Positions 52,565 to 61,951 of a stretch of DNA of 64,000 nucleotides are shown here, one piece after another. Numbering within the stretch: position 1 is the stretch's first letter; each line of letters begins with the position of its first letter. The stretch is from NCBI GenBank assembly GCA_024233345.1, contig JACKPT010000011.1, positions 1-64,000 on the forward strand, written 5' to 3'. The stretch comes from Verrucomicrobiota bacterium. GTDB taxonomy: Bacteria > Verrucomicrobiota > Kiritimatiellia > CAIVKH01. A program made the position numbers and the translations under genes. The notes beneath the pieces were generated by a model. It ran no database searches. It was not told the DNA's origin and saw nothing but the letters and a program-made list of their open reading frames with translations.

Positions 52565-53319
52565 ACCGTCGCATCTGGGTGGTGATGAATCTTCTGGTCG
52601 CGGTAATCGGGATCGGGGCGTCCCTGGGTATGGGTCGGGTATCCGATGCGGAACTGCACCGTGAGTCTGGCACTGAACCCACGTTTCAGTGGGAGGGAGA
52701 CGATGCGGTGTATCGGCAGGGTGGGTGGGAACTGCGCATTACCTACCTGCAGCGCGGGACCAGGAGCGAAGGGCAGGTGGGTCTTCTGCGCCGGGAAGGT
52801 GCACTGGTGGAGCCGGACCTGGATGCCGAAGTCTTGCAAACCAGCCTCGGTCTGCTCAAACATTATGGTGATGACCGTCCGGTGCTGTGGGCGGTGAGTG
52901 GATGGAATTTTGCCGATCAGCGGGACATCAAACGGTCCGAGTTGCTGGTGCCGGTGATCGAAACCGGTGCGGATTCGCAGATGGTTCGGGTTGCACCAGC
53001 ACAAACCCATGCCCAGGTTCAGGTGAAGGTTGGACAGGTGTTGGCCGTTGACCTGGAAGAGCAGGCAGGAACGGCATATCACTGGCAAATGGATGAAGCC
53101 GCAAGCGATATGGGCGGTCTAACGTTTACCGGAAAACAGGTGATGGATGCCCCGGATTCCGAACCGCGCCTGCTGGGCAGTACGACGGCGGTTCGATTCT
53201 CCTTTGCGGCGGAATCCGTGGGGAACGCCAGCCTGCAGTTTGAGGATCGCCGGCCCTTCGACCAGCCCGGGGACGAGACTCCCGGACCCCGTATCACCCT
53301 TGAGGTAAAGGTGCAATAG
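52561..53319 (+). CDS. Chagasin-type (I42) cysteine protease inhibitor with N-terminal anchor
   Basis: 252 residues. An N-terminal hydrophobic segment (WVVMNLLVAVIGIGASLGMG) is a signal anchor or signal peptide. Residues about 35-145 are an uncharacterised domain. Residues about 150-251 fit the chagasin/I42 fold: VQVKVGQVLAVDLEE, then EQAGTAYHW (168-175 region, in place of NPTTGY), GSTT (206-209, in place of GxGG), and RRPF (230-233, in place of RPW). In chagasin these three loops block the papain active site. The start overlaps the C1 protease stop by four bases. The call is strong for the fold and moderate for activity, because the loops are degenerate. Confidence 0.8.
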   Translation: MNRRIWVVMNLLVAVIGIGASLGMGRVSDAELHRESGTEPTFQWEGDDAVYRQGGWELRITYLQRGTRSEGQVGLLRREGALVEPDLDAEVLQTSLGLLKHYGDDRPVLWAVSGWNFADQRDIKRSELLVPVIETGADSQMVRVAPAQTHAQVQVKVGQVLAVDLEEQAGTAYHWQMDEAASDMGGLTFTGKQVMDAPDSEPRLLGSTTAVRFSFAAESVGNASLQFEDRRPFDQPGDETPGPRITLEVKVQ

Positions 53320-53328
53320 GGCAACAAG

Positions 53329-55815
53329 ATGAAACCATGGTACATCACAAGGCGTCGCTGGATGCTGGGTATTCTGTTGGGATGGGGACTTTCGGTCCAG
53401 GCCCAGACGTCAGAATGGCTGGTGATGGTGTATATCGCGGCCGACAACAATCTGGACCCTGCGGCCATCGGCGATATCAAGGAAATGGAAGCAGCCGGTG
53501 ACAGCGAAGCGGTGAAGATCGCCGTGTTGATGGACCGGGCGGAGGATGCGGATTGGACCGAGGCCCGCCGCTTTTTGATTCGGGGTAAAGACACCCTTCC
53601 CGATGAGGGTCATTCCTATGACACATCGCTGGATACCTGCACCAGTATGGGTGAACTGAACATGGGCGACCCGGAAACCTTGACCACATTCATGCGCTGG
53701 GCCATTGAAACATATCCGGCCAGAAAAACCATGCTGGTCCTCTGGAATCATGGGGGGGGCTGGCGCGATGTCTACAGTCGGGCGGTCATGGCGAGCCGGG
53801 CGACCGACTCGCCGATGAATGAGACGGAAAGGCTGAATACACGGTTGAGCCGGGGCATCGCATGGGATGATTCGGATGGACATGACTTTTTGGAGATGCG
53901 GGAAGTTCGCGCGGTGCTGGAGGAGTTCCCCGCCTTGTCGGTTATCGGTATGGACGCTTGCCTGATGGCGATGGCCGAGGTGGCTTATGAAATCCGGGAT
54001 CAGGCGGAGTTCCTGGTCGGCTCGCAGGACCTCGAGCCCGGGGCCGGCTGGCCCTATACCGGCATTCTCAAGCCCTTGTACCAAAATCCGACCATGGATG
54101 CAGAGGCCTTGAGCCGTCTGATTGTGCAGGCGTACCAGGAGGCGTACCACCAGCAATCCGGAACCACCCAAAGTGCCCTCCGTTTAACCAAGATGGAACA
54201 GCTCGCGCAGGAGGTTGACCGGGTGGCGGAGTTCCTGCTGCAAGCACTGGGGAAGGAGGGGGCGGCCGCGCCTGATTTAGTGAACGGAGATATTCCCGGA
54301 GTCCCCATGGGCTCGATCATGTTTCTGGACCTCGACGGCTTTCTGGTATGGTGCAAGGGGAAATTCGGAGAGGAAGCGGACAAGGCGGTCGATCAGGCCA
54401 GGGCAACCCTCCAGGAAACGATCCTCGTGTCCTTTGCCCATGAGGAGCATCGTGTAACCGGCCTGGCCATCTTTCCCGGGGGAAATCAGGGCGGCGACTA
54501 TGTGGAGGGAATTATCCAATGGGCAAAGGCGACCCGCTGGGATGAATTTCTTGCCAAGGTAAAACAGATGCGGGAAACCACCGAGTCCGAACCAACCGGG
54601 ATAACGGCTGACCGTTGGGCGGTCATCATCGGGATTGATACGTATGACGATGAGACGATTCCCGACCTGCAGTATGCCGCTCGGGATGCCGAGTATCTCC
54701 GCACGATTCTGACCGAAGATGTGAAGATCCCTTCCGACCACGTGGTGACTTTGCTCAATCGCGATGCCAGTCTGGCCAAGGTGCGCTCCACCCTTGGCAC
54801 CTGGCTTCCGAGAACGGTCGGAAAAGACGACATGGTGTTCATTTACTATTCCGGGCACGGGGGCGCAGAGCCTTCACTCACGGGCCAGTCTGAGGATGGT
54901 ACGGAAAAATATATCATGCTTTCGGACAGCCGGGTTGATGACATGTATAGCACCGCGCTGCCCATGTCGGAGCTGTCCCGGATCTTTGGCCGGATTCAAG
55001 CGGACAAGTTATTGTTGGTCATGGATTCCTGTTACTCCGGGGCCTCTGGAGGGCGTGGATTGCTGCGCTCTGGCATGAAAGCAGTCGGCATGAGCGATGA
55101 CTATATGAGCCAGTTGGCCGCCACCGAAGGAACAGCGATTCTCACGGCATCCCGGGCCAGCGAGGTCTCCATGGAGTCGCCCGATTTTGGCCATGGTATT
55201 TTCACCTATCACCTGGGGGAGGCTCTTCAGGGGGCAGGGGATGCGGATGGCGACCAGATCATTACCCTGTCCGAGCTGTACCAGTATGTCAGCACCGAGG
55301 TGCCGGCCACCGCGAAAAAATTTGGCGCGTCCCAAAATCCAGTTCTGAAGGGAGAGGTCACTGGTACTTTCCCGATTGCCGATGTGCGGGCGAAAGCTGA
55401 GGTGGCAGCAGCTCCGGCGGTCCAGCCTCCGCTCGCCCCCCTGCCGGTGGCGGCAAAGCCGCCCGTATCGGAGGCGATTCGTCCGGAACGGCCGGTGGTG
55501 CCGCCTCCGGTGGAGACAAAAGCCACAACCCCCATGCTTGTCGTAGCCTCCGTGGTGACTCGAGGCCGATCCGAACTGGCCTGCACCATTCAGGACTTGC
55601 CGGATGAACTTCGGGATGCCAACGCCTGGATCGGTTTTTATCGCGGTGATACTGTCCCGGATGATCAGTATCTGTCCTATACCTTCATCAAGAATTTAAT
55701 CCAGGACACCTATACCGTGGAAAGACCGAGGGATCCAGGTATGTATCAGTTTCGGCTTTTCCGGGATGGCGAATACGATCGCCTTGCCGCCAGCCCACCT
55801 TACCGGATCGAATGA
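53329..55815 (+). CDS. Clostripain (C11) - caspase-like (C14) double peptidase
   Basis: 828-residue exported protein joining two clan CD peptidases. After a signal peptide (to about 25) the C11 domain spans about 28-400: catalytic His141 (LWNHGGGW) and Cys211 (GMDACLMAM). The C14 domain spans about 428-690: RWAVIIGIDTYDD start, His510 (YYSGHGG) and Cys568 (MDSCYSGAS). A Pro/Ala-rich linker (about 695-733) leads to the C-terminal shared domain (735-828: ANAWIGFYRGD, YLSYTFIKNLIQDTY, MYQFRLFRDG). Both domains keep their catalytic pair, so both could be active. It follows the inhibitor gene after 9 bp and overlaps the ABC ATPase gene by four bases. Confidence 0.92.
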   Translation: MKPWYITRRRWMLGILLGWGLSVQAQTSEWLVMVYIAADNNLDPAAIGDIKEMEAAGDSEAVKIAVLMDRAEDADWTEARRFLIRGKDTLPDEGHSYDTSLDTCTSMGELNMGDPETLTTFMRWAIETYPARKTMLVLWNHGGGWRDVYSRAVMASRATDSPMNETERLNTRLSRGIAWDDSDGHDFLEMREVRAVLEEFPALSVIGMDACLMAMAEVAYEIRDQAEFLVGSQDLEPGAGWPYTGILKPLYQNPTMDAEALSRLIVQAYQEAYHQQSGTTQSALRLTKMEQLAQEVDRVAEFLLQALGKEGAAAPDLVNGDIPGVPMGSIMFLDLDGFLVWCKGKFGEEADKAVDQARATLQETILVSFAHEEHRVTGLAIFPGGNQGGDYVEGIIQWAKATRWDEFLAKVKQMRETTESEPTGITADRWAVIIGIDTYDDETIPDLQYAARDAEYLRTILTEDVKIPSDHVVTLLNRDASLAKVRSTLGTWLPRTVGKDDMVFIYYSGHGGAEPSLTGQSEDGTEKYIMLSDSRVDDMYSTALPMSELSRIFGRIQADKLLLVMDSCYSGASGGRGLLRSGMKAVGMSDDYMSQLAATEGTAILTASRASEVSMESPDFGHGIFTYHLGEALQGAGDADGDQIITLSELYQYVSTEVPATAKKFGASQNPVLKGEVTGTFPIADVRAKAEVAAAPAVQPPLAPLPVAAKPPVSEAIRPERPVVPPPVETKATTPMLVVASVVTRGRSELACTIQDLPDELRDANAWIGFYRGDTVPDDQYLSYTFIKNLIQDTYTVERPRDPGMYQFRLFRDGEYDRLAASPPYRIE

Positions 55816-56555
55816 ACACCGCTGCCCCGTCGTCTGCACCCGCGATTGAGCTTCGTGATGTGTCCAGAATCTATGGCTCACACCCGGCGATTTCCGAAGT
55901 GAGCCTCAGCATGGAAGAAGCCCGGATAACCGGTTTGCTCGGACCCAATGGGGCGGGAAAAACCACGTTGCTGAGAATGATAGCCGGCTTGATTGACCCC
56001 TCCTCGGGAACGGTATTGATACACGGAAGACGGCAGTCCATCCTCAATCGTGCCTTACGTCATGAGGTGGGACTGGTTTCTTTGGATTGCCCGTTTTACG
56101 ATGAACTAACGGTGCGGGAAGTCTTGACACTGCAGGCGATACTAATGGGGCTGCCAGCGGATGTCCGGGTAGCGCGCCTTGCCGACGCCGGGGGAAACGA
56201 GGCCATTGCCGGCATGCTGGACCGCCGTATGGATGAACTTTCTACTGGAATGACCCAGCGGGTACGAATCGCCAGAGCGATGCTTCACCAGCCGCGTGTC
56301 CTCCTGCTGGATGAGCCAACCAGCGGGTTGGATCCGGAAGTACGCCGGTCCATCTGGCAGGACCTGCGCGCGTTGGCGAAGCGCGGTGTGTGCATTCTCA
56401 TGACCACCCACAACCTTCAGGAAGCTGCGGATTTGTGCACCACCATCCATGTACTGCACCGTGGCCGCCTGGTGCGATCCCATGAACCGAATTCGGAAGG
56501 GATGTCGACCGCACAGTTGGAAAGCACCTATTTTTCCATCGTGGAGCCTGCCTGA
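55812..56555 (+). CDS. ABC transporter ATP-binding protein
   Basis: 247 residues with Walker A GPNGAGKTTLLRMIAG, Q-loop region, signature LSTGMTQRVRIARAM, Walker B VLLLDEPTSGLDP and H-loop TTHNLQEAADLC. The single-domain type fits NatA/ABC-2 transporters. Translation overlaps the C11-C14 gene upstream (four bases) and the permease downstream (one base), so stoichiometric expression with the peptidase is likely. Confidence 0.93.
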   Translation: MNTAAPSSAPAIELRDVSRIYGSHPAISEVSLSMEEARITGLLGPNGAGKTTLLRMIAGLIDPSSGTVLIHGRRQSILNRALRHEVGLVSLDCPFYDELTVREVLTLQAILMGLPADVRVARLADAGGNEAIAGMLDRRMDELSTGMTQRVRIARAMLHQPRVLLLDEPTSGLDPEVRRSIWQDLRALAKRGVCILMTTHNLQEAADLCTTIHVLHRGRLVRSHEPNSEGMSTAQLESTYFSIVEPA

Positions 56556-57652
56556 TGCTCTTGCTTCGCCAACTCCTGCATCTTGCCCGGGTTCAATTAA
56601 CCCTCTGGCGCCGCCGCCCGATCGAGGCGGGCATTTGCCTTGGGCTTAGTGTGGTCTTTCTGGTCGTAGCGAACCAGGTGTATACCATTTGGCTGGGGCC
56701 GCATGTGCGGATCGGATTGATGGTCGAGCGGGAGGCCCTCCAAACCACCATGACCATCGAGTTGGAAGCCTTGGGGGTATCGGTGGAGCCCTACGCATCG
56801 TCCATGCAGGGCCGGGAGGCGATGCAGCGAGGCGACATTGTTTGTCTGGTCGCGGTGGAGGAGGGAACGCCGACCCGGTTGAGTTTGTATCTCGCCGGGC
56901 GAAACCTCATCCTCGATCAGGAATTATCGAGCCGGCTTTTACAAGCGATTGCCCGGGCGGTCGAAGCGGAATCACCCAGCCTTCGACTGGAGGTCTACCC
57001 GCCTTCGAGAACCCCGGAAGCAATCACTACCTTCATGACGGCGAGCTTGCTGTCTTTCCTGATTCTCACCCTGGCCCACACCAACAGCGGTAGTTTTTGG
57101 GTTCGGGATTGGGAACAGATGCATCTCAACTCATTTCTGATGACCCCGGCACACCGTCTGGCCCTGGTGGTGGGACGAATCAGTGCGGGCATGGTGTTGA
57201 CCGCAGGGCTGGTCGGCATGGCCATCGCGATCTGCCGCTGGTTTGTCTTCTGGTCCCTGCCTGACCAATGGCTTCCGTGGGTAGGCGTGATGACCTTGCA
57301 AATCTTCATGGCCAACAGTTTTTTCTTTGCCATCGCGAGCGCCTGCCGCAGATACCGATTCTATGTCAATGTATCCTCTTTCCTGGTCATTGTGTTGATG
57401 TTTGTCAGCGGTTCGGTAACCCCGGTCGAAGTCATGGCGCCCTGGGAGCGCACCCTGGCCCTGTTTACCCCCACATTTTATGCGGTGCGCTCCATGCGGG
57501 CGGTCATGCTGGGATTGGAACCCGTTCGTTTTGTTGATATGATCGCCATGGTGGGATGGGGAATCGCCTGCTGCGCAATCGGCTACCATCAACTCGGTCG
57601 CGGCCTGTGGCCGGCAACCCGTTCCGCCGCCAAAGAAAGGACAACATCATGA
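56555..57652 (+). CDS. ABC-2 type permease
   Basis: 365 residues. One N-terminal membrane helix (about 27-45), a soluble domain of about 105 residues (50-150) and five or so further helices (from about 155), the ABC-2 plan. LHLARVQLTLWRRRPIEA and MTPAHRLALVVGRISAGM are the cytoplasmic-loop features. Cargo unknown; a lipoprotein, peptide or lipid is equally possible. Coupled to the propeller gene by a four-base overlap. Confidence 0.88.
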   Translation: MLLLRQLLHLARVQLTLWRRRPIEAGICLGLSVVFLVVANQVYTIWLGPHVRIGLMVEREALQTTMTIELEALGVSVEPYASSMQGREAMQRGDIVCLVAVEEGTPTRLSLYLAGRNLILDQELSSRLLQAIARAVEAESPSLRLEVYPPSRTPEAITTFMTASLLSFLILTLAHTNSGSFWVRDWEQMHLNSFLMTPAHRLALVVGRISAGMVLTAGLVGMAIAICRWFVFWSLPDQWLPWVGVMTLQIFMANSFFFAIASACRRYRFYVNVSSFLVIVLMFVSGSVTPVEVMAPWERTLALFTPTFYAVRSMRAVMLGLEPVRFVDMIAMVGWGIACCAIGYHQLGRGLWPATRSAAKERTTS

Positions 57653-59967
57653 AACCACACGGGCATCTCCGATCTGTTTTCTGCGTCATCCTCCTGGTTC
57701 TGCGTCCATGGATTCCCGCTGCGGGGGCCGATCCCATTGACGAGGGACGGGCATCTCTGGTGGCATACAAGCAGAAGCCCCACCCAGCAGCCGCCCTGAT
57801 GGCTGCGGACCAGGCGTTTGCCCGTGCCCAGCAACAAAACCCCGGGAGCGTTGAAGCCAATGTTTACCGCGCCCTGACCCGATTTTTGGTTCTGATGCAC
57901 GAGGATCCAATCCGAGCTCGGTTATCGGAATTTGGTTGGTCCGAAGAGGGACGCAACTATTGGGCCTGGGCAGCCACCCTCCCGCCGACCCTTCCCAAGC
58001 CCGGCATTGAATCTGAAACCGTGACGGACATTCTCGACGACACGGTGTTACCCGAAGTGGACCTGGTGCTGGCCGACCTCGATTCCGTTCCCAAGGATTG
58101 GTCGGGATCGTTCCTGATCAGTTCCAATGAGATTCCATCCAAGGGCGATCGCGAAATGGATGTCGGTGATGTTGCGGTCCTGTCTTTTTTTCTGCATGGC
58201 CTCAAGGCATCGCTCCTGCTGCAATCTGCCTATGATACCCAGGCAACCATCGATCGCGCTTTTGCCGTAAATGAAAAGGGTACCTTGACCACACTCCCCA
58301 TCTCTCTCAATGGAGATGTGCTTGAGCGCTTTCCTCGCTTTGGATCGGTCATTGAAGAAAAACGGATACAGGAAGCCGAGCAGGCAGCGGAAGCTGCGAA
58401 TGCCGCATTTCACCGGGCCCGTTCCCTGATTGAGCAGGAAACGGACAATCAAAAAGATGACCTGTTCTCGATCGATATGGTGAAGTGGGCAGCTCCCTTC
58501 GTGGAAAGCATGAACGCACCGCAAACAATCACCTTTGCCGAAGGGATGACGGGGTTACTGGATGGCCGTCGCCTGTTTCGGGCCCCCTATGTTCAGAAGG
58601 CGCAGCTACCAGAATTCAATGATCGGAATGATGTGGTCTTGGGAACCTTCCCGGATCCCACCTTTAACGGGGTATTTCCCGACATGACCCAGGCAAAGCT
58701 AAGCCTGCTGCTTCGGTGGATGCACCGGAAAAGTCCGACCCAGAAGGACCTGTTTGGGGTGGCCTATGGAAACAATCTCTATGTTGCCGTGGGCGAGTCG
58801 GGAACCATTCTCACCTCCAGCGACAGCCGGGAATGGGTATTGGCGGAGGGGCCGGTATCCAAGACCCTGAAATCGGTCTGCTTTGGAAACGGTTTCTTTG
58901 TTGCGGTAGGCGAAGAGGGGCAGGTGGCCGTTTCGGGGGATGGAAAGACCTGGATGGTTCGTGATTCGGGGACGGCGGCCAAACTCGAGGCGGTGGCCTA
59001 TGCCCGGGGACGCTTTATTGCGGTGGGCGAGGAGGGGCAGATCCTGACCTCGGCGAGCGGTCAGGCCTGGGATCGATCAGAATCGGGAGTTTCCGAAACC
59101 CTCCGTGGTGTTGCCGGAAATGAACGGGGTTGGGTTGCGGTTGGGAACCGGGGACTGGTACTTCAAAGTGTCGACGGCCAATCCTGGAAACGTCGCGACA
59201 CCGGGGTCTCCGATGCATTGCTGGGCGTCTTGGCAAACCGCGATGGCTATACAGTCACGGGTTACAAGGGGTTACTGATGACATCCTCCATGGGTGAAGA
59301 GTGGACCGTGCGCGCATCCGGTGTGGACCGAAGTCTGCATGCGGCTTGTGAGCAGGACGGGCTGATCCTTGCCGTTGGTGAAAAAGGGACCATGGTGGGA
59401 GCGAGCGATCCCTCGAGCTGGTCCCGGCAGATCAACCGCTCCCGCACCACCCTATGGAGCATCGCTGCCGGACCAGAGCAAGTTGTCACGGTAGGGAATA
59501 GCGGGCACATTCTGGCTTGTGAGAATGCCAACTTGTCGCGGGGTGGAGTCGGCGGTCGGGCCGCGTTGCCTTCGTTTGTCACCCGGGATGAGGTGGAACA
59601 ACAGGTTCGGCAGTGGTTCCGTCGATCCCGCACAAGGGTGGTGGACAGCCGCAACACGCTGCTGGCTGAGCAAGGCTCCTCCCGGGTTCAACCGGGGTTG
59701 GTGATTCTCCCGCAAAAAGGACCGGCTCTCGCGGTCTTGCTCAAGGACTATCCGGAGGAGCATCGCGATGCGAACGCCTGGATCGGTTTCTACGAGGCGA
59801 CCGAGGAAGAGGATCGGAATTATCTTTCCTATACCTTTCTGAAGAATCTGGTGCACGACACGTATGATGTTCCCATCCCGGCCACTTCTGGAACCTATGA
59901 ATTCCGACTGTTTCGAGATGGGGATTATGACCGGATCGCAACCAGTGAACCGATTGAGGTGCCTTGA
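57649..59967 (+). CDS. Secreted seven-repeat beta-propeller protein with C-terminal shared domain
   Basis: 772 residues. Signal peptide to about 27 (AAGA-D), then a helical TPR-like region (28-320) and seven repeats of about 39 residues from 368 to 626. Each repeat reads roughly L-x-x-V-A-x-G-x-x-x-V-A-V-G-E-x-G, I-L-x-S-x-D-G, W (for example FVAVGEEGQVAVSGDGKTW and FIAVGEEGQILTSASGQAW), matching YCF48/photosystem-repeat blades, so a closed seven-bladed propeller is likely. Residues 684-772 are the shared domain (ANAWIGFYEA, YLSYTFLKNLVHDTYDVP, YEFRLFRDGDYDR). AAAGAAAGG precedes ATG 57649. Probable substrate-recognition or scaffold protein of the cluster. Confidence 0.88.
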   Translation: MKPHGHLRSVFCVILLVLRPWIPAAGADPIDEGRASLVAYKQKPHPAAALMAADQAFARAQQQNPGSVEANVYRALTRFLVLMHEDPIRARLSEFGWSEEGRNYWAWAATLPPTLPKPGIESETVTDILDDTVLPEVDLVLADLDSVPKDWSGSFLISSNEIPSKGDREMDVGDVAVLSFFLHGLKASLLLQSAYDTQATIDRAFAVNEKGTLTTLPISLNGDVLERFPRFGSVIEEKRIQEAEQAAEAANAAFHRARSLIEQETDNQKDDLFSIDMVKWAAPFVESMNAPQTITFAEGMTGLLDGRRLFRAPYVQKAQLPEFNDRNDVVLGTFPDPTFNGVFPDMTQAKLSLLLRWMHRKSPTQKDLFGVAYGNNLYVAVGESGTILTSSDSREWVLAEGPVSKTLKSVCFGNGFFVAVGEEGQVAVSGDGKTWMVRDSGTAAKLEAVAYARGRFIAVGEEGQILTSASGQAWDRSESGVSETLRGVAGNERGWVAVGNRGLVLQSVDGQSWKRRDTGVSDALLGVLANRDGYTVTGYKGLLMTSSMGEEWTVRASGVDRSLHAACEQDGLILAVGEKGTMVGASDPSSWSRQINRSRTTLWSIAAGPEQVVTVGNSGHILACENANLSRGGVGGRAALPSFVTRDEVEQQVRQWFRRSRTRVVDSRNTLLAEQGSSRVQPGLVILPQKGPALAVLLKDYPEEHRDANAWIGFYEATEEEDRNYLSYTFLKNLVHDTYDVPIPATSGTYEFRLFRDGDYDRIATSEPIEVP

Positions 59968-61157
59968 TGTCCGCCGGTCGCAAGCCATTCTGGCTCCTGC
60001 TGCTCCTCGCCTTGGCGGGGGGGGCGGAGCCCGCCAGTGCTCGTGAGCAGAAAGAGGCTGTCCCCGCCCGACCGCTGTGGATCAGTCACCCGAAAAGTGA
60101 TGACAGCGCGTTTCTGTACCGGATCGGTCAAGCCACTGGCTTGCCCTCAGCCGAAGCAGCCAAAACGGCGGCCTATCTGAACGCGCTGGAGGGTCTGGCC
60201 CGGGAAATGTTGACCACGCTGGAGATTGAGGGGGATACCACCGTCATTCGATCGCATATGACTTTTCAGGGGGTTGAGATCATGGCTCACGCGGTCCATA
60301 TCGAAGAAGGGCCGGGTGGTTTCGCTTGCTGGATGCAGGTCAGCTACCCCCGGTCTGAACGATCGAAGGTGATGGATGAAATTGCCGCTGCACGCCAGCA
60401 GGATCAAGCGTGGGAACGTGCACAGGCCGCATTTGTCCGTGGAGATTTCGGGACCGCCCAACTGGAACTTACCGGCATTCTCAACCAGACCGGGAGTCTG
60501 GCCTATGTCCGGTTCAGCCTGGACGAGGCCAAAAAAATGCTGGGCGACACCTACCGCGAGCAGAAAAACTATCTGGAAGCCCGTCATTGGTATGAGAATC
60601 TGGAGGCCTTCGCCGAGGATGGGACCTTGCGGGGGTCGGCCCGCCAGGCTTTATCCACCCTGCCGGAACCGCCCATGATGTGGCCCATGCGGGATCGGTG
60701 GGCCGGTCGCAAGGTCGGGCTGATCTGTGGCCTGCGCGATGGGGCGGAACTTCGCTCTTTTGATGCGATGACCCGCATGCTCCGCCGTGAGTGCCAGCAA
60801 GCCCAATTGACTGCGGTGGATCTGGGGCGAGGCCTTGAACCCATGGATTTGGAGGATGTCCTGGATGTGGAGATCCTTTCCGCATTGGCCCCGGATCGGG
60901 AAACCCAGCAGATCGGGGTAATCCTTGCCGTCCTGTATGATGTGGACCCAGCCAAGTCGGCCTCCTCAGACCATCCGGTGATTGATACCGTGGTACGATA
61001 TTTTATCGCCGATGGCTTGACCGGTCAGATCGTGGACCGAAACCAGTTTAAGGAAATGACCGGGACCCAATCCGCCGACCGGATGGCTGCACGCAGCGTG
61101 GAAATTCTGATTCGTCGGTACCTGGTGCCGGGAAGCCCTGCTCTCCTTGAGAAATAA
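59967..61157 (+). CDS. Exported LPP20-like protein with TPR-like middle
   Basis: 396 residues from ATG 59967 (one-base overlap with the propeller gene). Signal peptide to about ASA (25). The N-terminal part (PLWISHPKSDDSAFLYRIGQATG and AAKTAAYLNALEGLAREML) is like the LPP20 family of lipoproteins but has no lipobox. A TPR-like helical segment lies at 145-230, and a C-terminal domain (235-396) may be CsgG/GNA1162-like, judged only from pattern (GLICGLRDGAELRSFDAMT and VVRYFIADGLTGQIV). No clear function. Confidence 0.7.
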   Translation: MSAGRKPFWLLLLLALAGGAEPASAREQKEAVPARPLWISHPKSDDSAFLYRIGQATGLPSAEAAKTAAYLNALEGLAREMLTTLEIEGDTTVIRSHMTFQGVEIMAHAVHIEEGPGGFACWMQVSYPRSERSKVMDEIAAARQQDQAWERAQAAFVRGDFGTAQLELTGILNQTGSLAYVRFSLDEAKKMLGDTYREQKNYLEARHWYENLEAFAEDGTLRGSARQALSTLPEPPMMWPMRDRWAGRKVGLICGLRDGAELRSFDAMTRMLRRECQQAQLTAVDLGRGLEPMDLEDVLDVEILSALAPDRETQQIGVILAVLYDVDPAKSASSDHPVIDTVVRYFIADGLTGQIVDRNQFKEMTGTQSADRMAARSVEILIRRYLVPGSPALLEK

Positions 61158-61283
61158 TCGCGGATGTACCCGGAATCAGCTTGATGAAATGGTTCATTCG
61201 GGCCATCCTCAAAGCGTGTTCGCTGGTCGCAATATCGGAGTGAAAGACAGGACAAACAGTGTCAAGAAACAGGAGTGCTGCTG

Positions 61284-61934
61284 ATGAAGAAACTCACCCA
61301 TCCGATGTATCCCGTACTGGCAGGTTGTGGCCTGTGGCTGCTCGTCGCGACAGGCTGCTCATCCCTGCCGGATTGCACCCAGTTTCCCTCGTCACCGCTG
61401 CCCCGCGGGGATGATGCTTCCGCGCTGATCTCGGAGGGAGATATGCTGCGCGATCGGGCTCATATCACCCTGTTTAAACAGATGGACTGGCCCCGGGGCT
61501 ACTGTCAGGCCACCGATGCGGAAAAGTATTATCGCTATGTGTTGGAAAATCTGGAACCGCACAATGCCTACGCGATGGTGAATCTGGGCTACCTTGCCCT
61601 GATGCGAGCCTATGGTGCCAAGGGATCGGAAAAGGAGGTCCAGTTGGGCACTGCCTATGCCCGGTTGAAGCAGGCCCTCGAACTTCGTCCCGGTTATGCC
61701 ACCGCGCATGTGTATCTCGGCGAGTATTATATCCTTCGGAACGAGTTCGACAAGGCGTCCAAGGAGTATGACCTGCTGCTCGATGCCGGCATTGTGGATT
61801 CCTACATCTATACCTGGGCGGGCTATGCCGCCAAAAAGGCCGGCCGGGCTACGGAGGCGAAACAATATTTCCGTAAATCCGTGGAACGGGGCGATCGGGA
61901 AGTCTCCTCGTCGTGGGCCAGAAAAAATATGTGA
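61284..61934 (+). CDS. TPR-repeat lipoprotein
   Basis: 216 residues from ATG 61284 with AGGAG eight bases upstream. Lipobox VATGC (Cys25). Three or four TPR units follow from about residue 80 (AYAMVNLGYLALM, ARLKQALELRPGYATAHVYLGEYY, EAKQYFRKSVERG). Likely an outer-membrane-anchored scaffold of the same complex. The gap to the previous gene is 126 bp, so a second promoter is possible here. Confidence 0.85.
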   Translation: MKKLTHPMYPVLAGCGLWLLVATGCSSLPDCTQFPSSPLPRGDDASALISEGDMLRDRAHITLFKQMDWPRGYCQATDAEKYYRYVLENLEPHNAYAMVNLGYLALMRAYGAKGSEKEVQLGTAYARLKQALELRPGYATAHVYLGEYYILRNEFDKASKEYDLLLDAGIVDSYIYTWAGYAAKKAGRATEAKQYFRKSVERGDREVSSSWARKNM

Positions 61935-61951
61935 GAACAAGGAGATACCCG

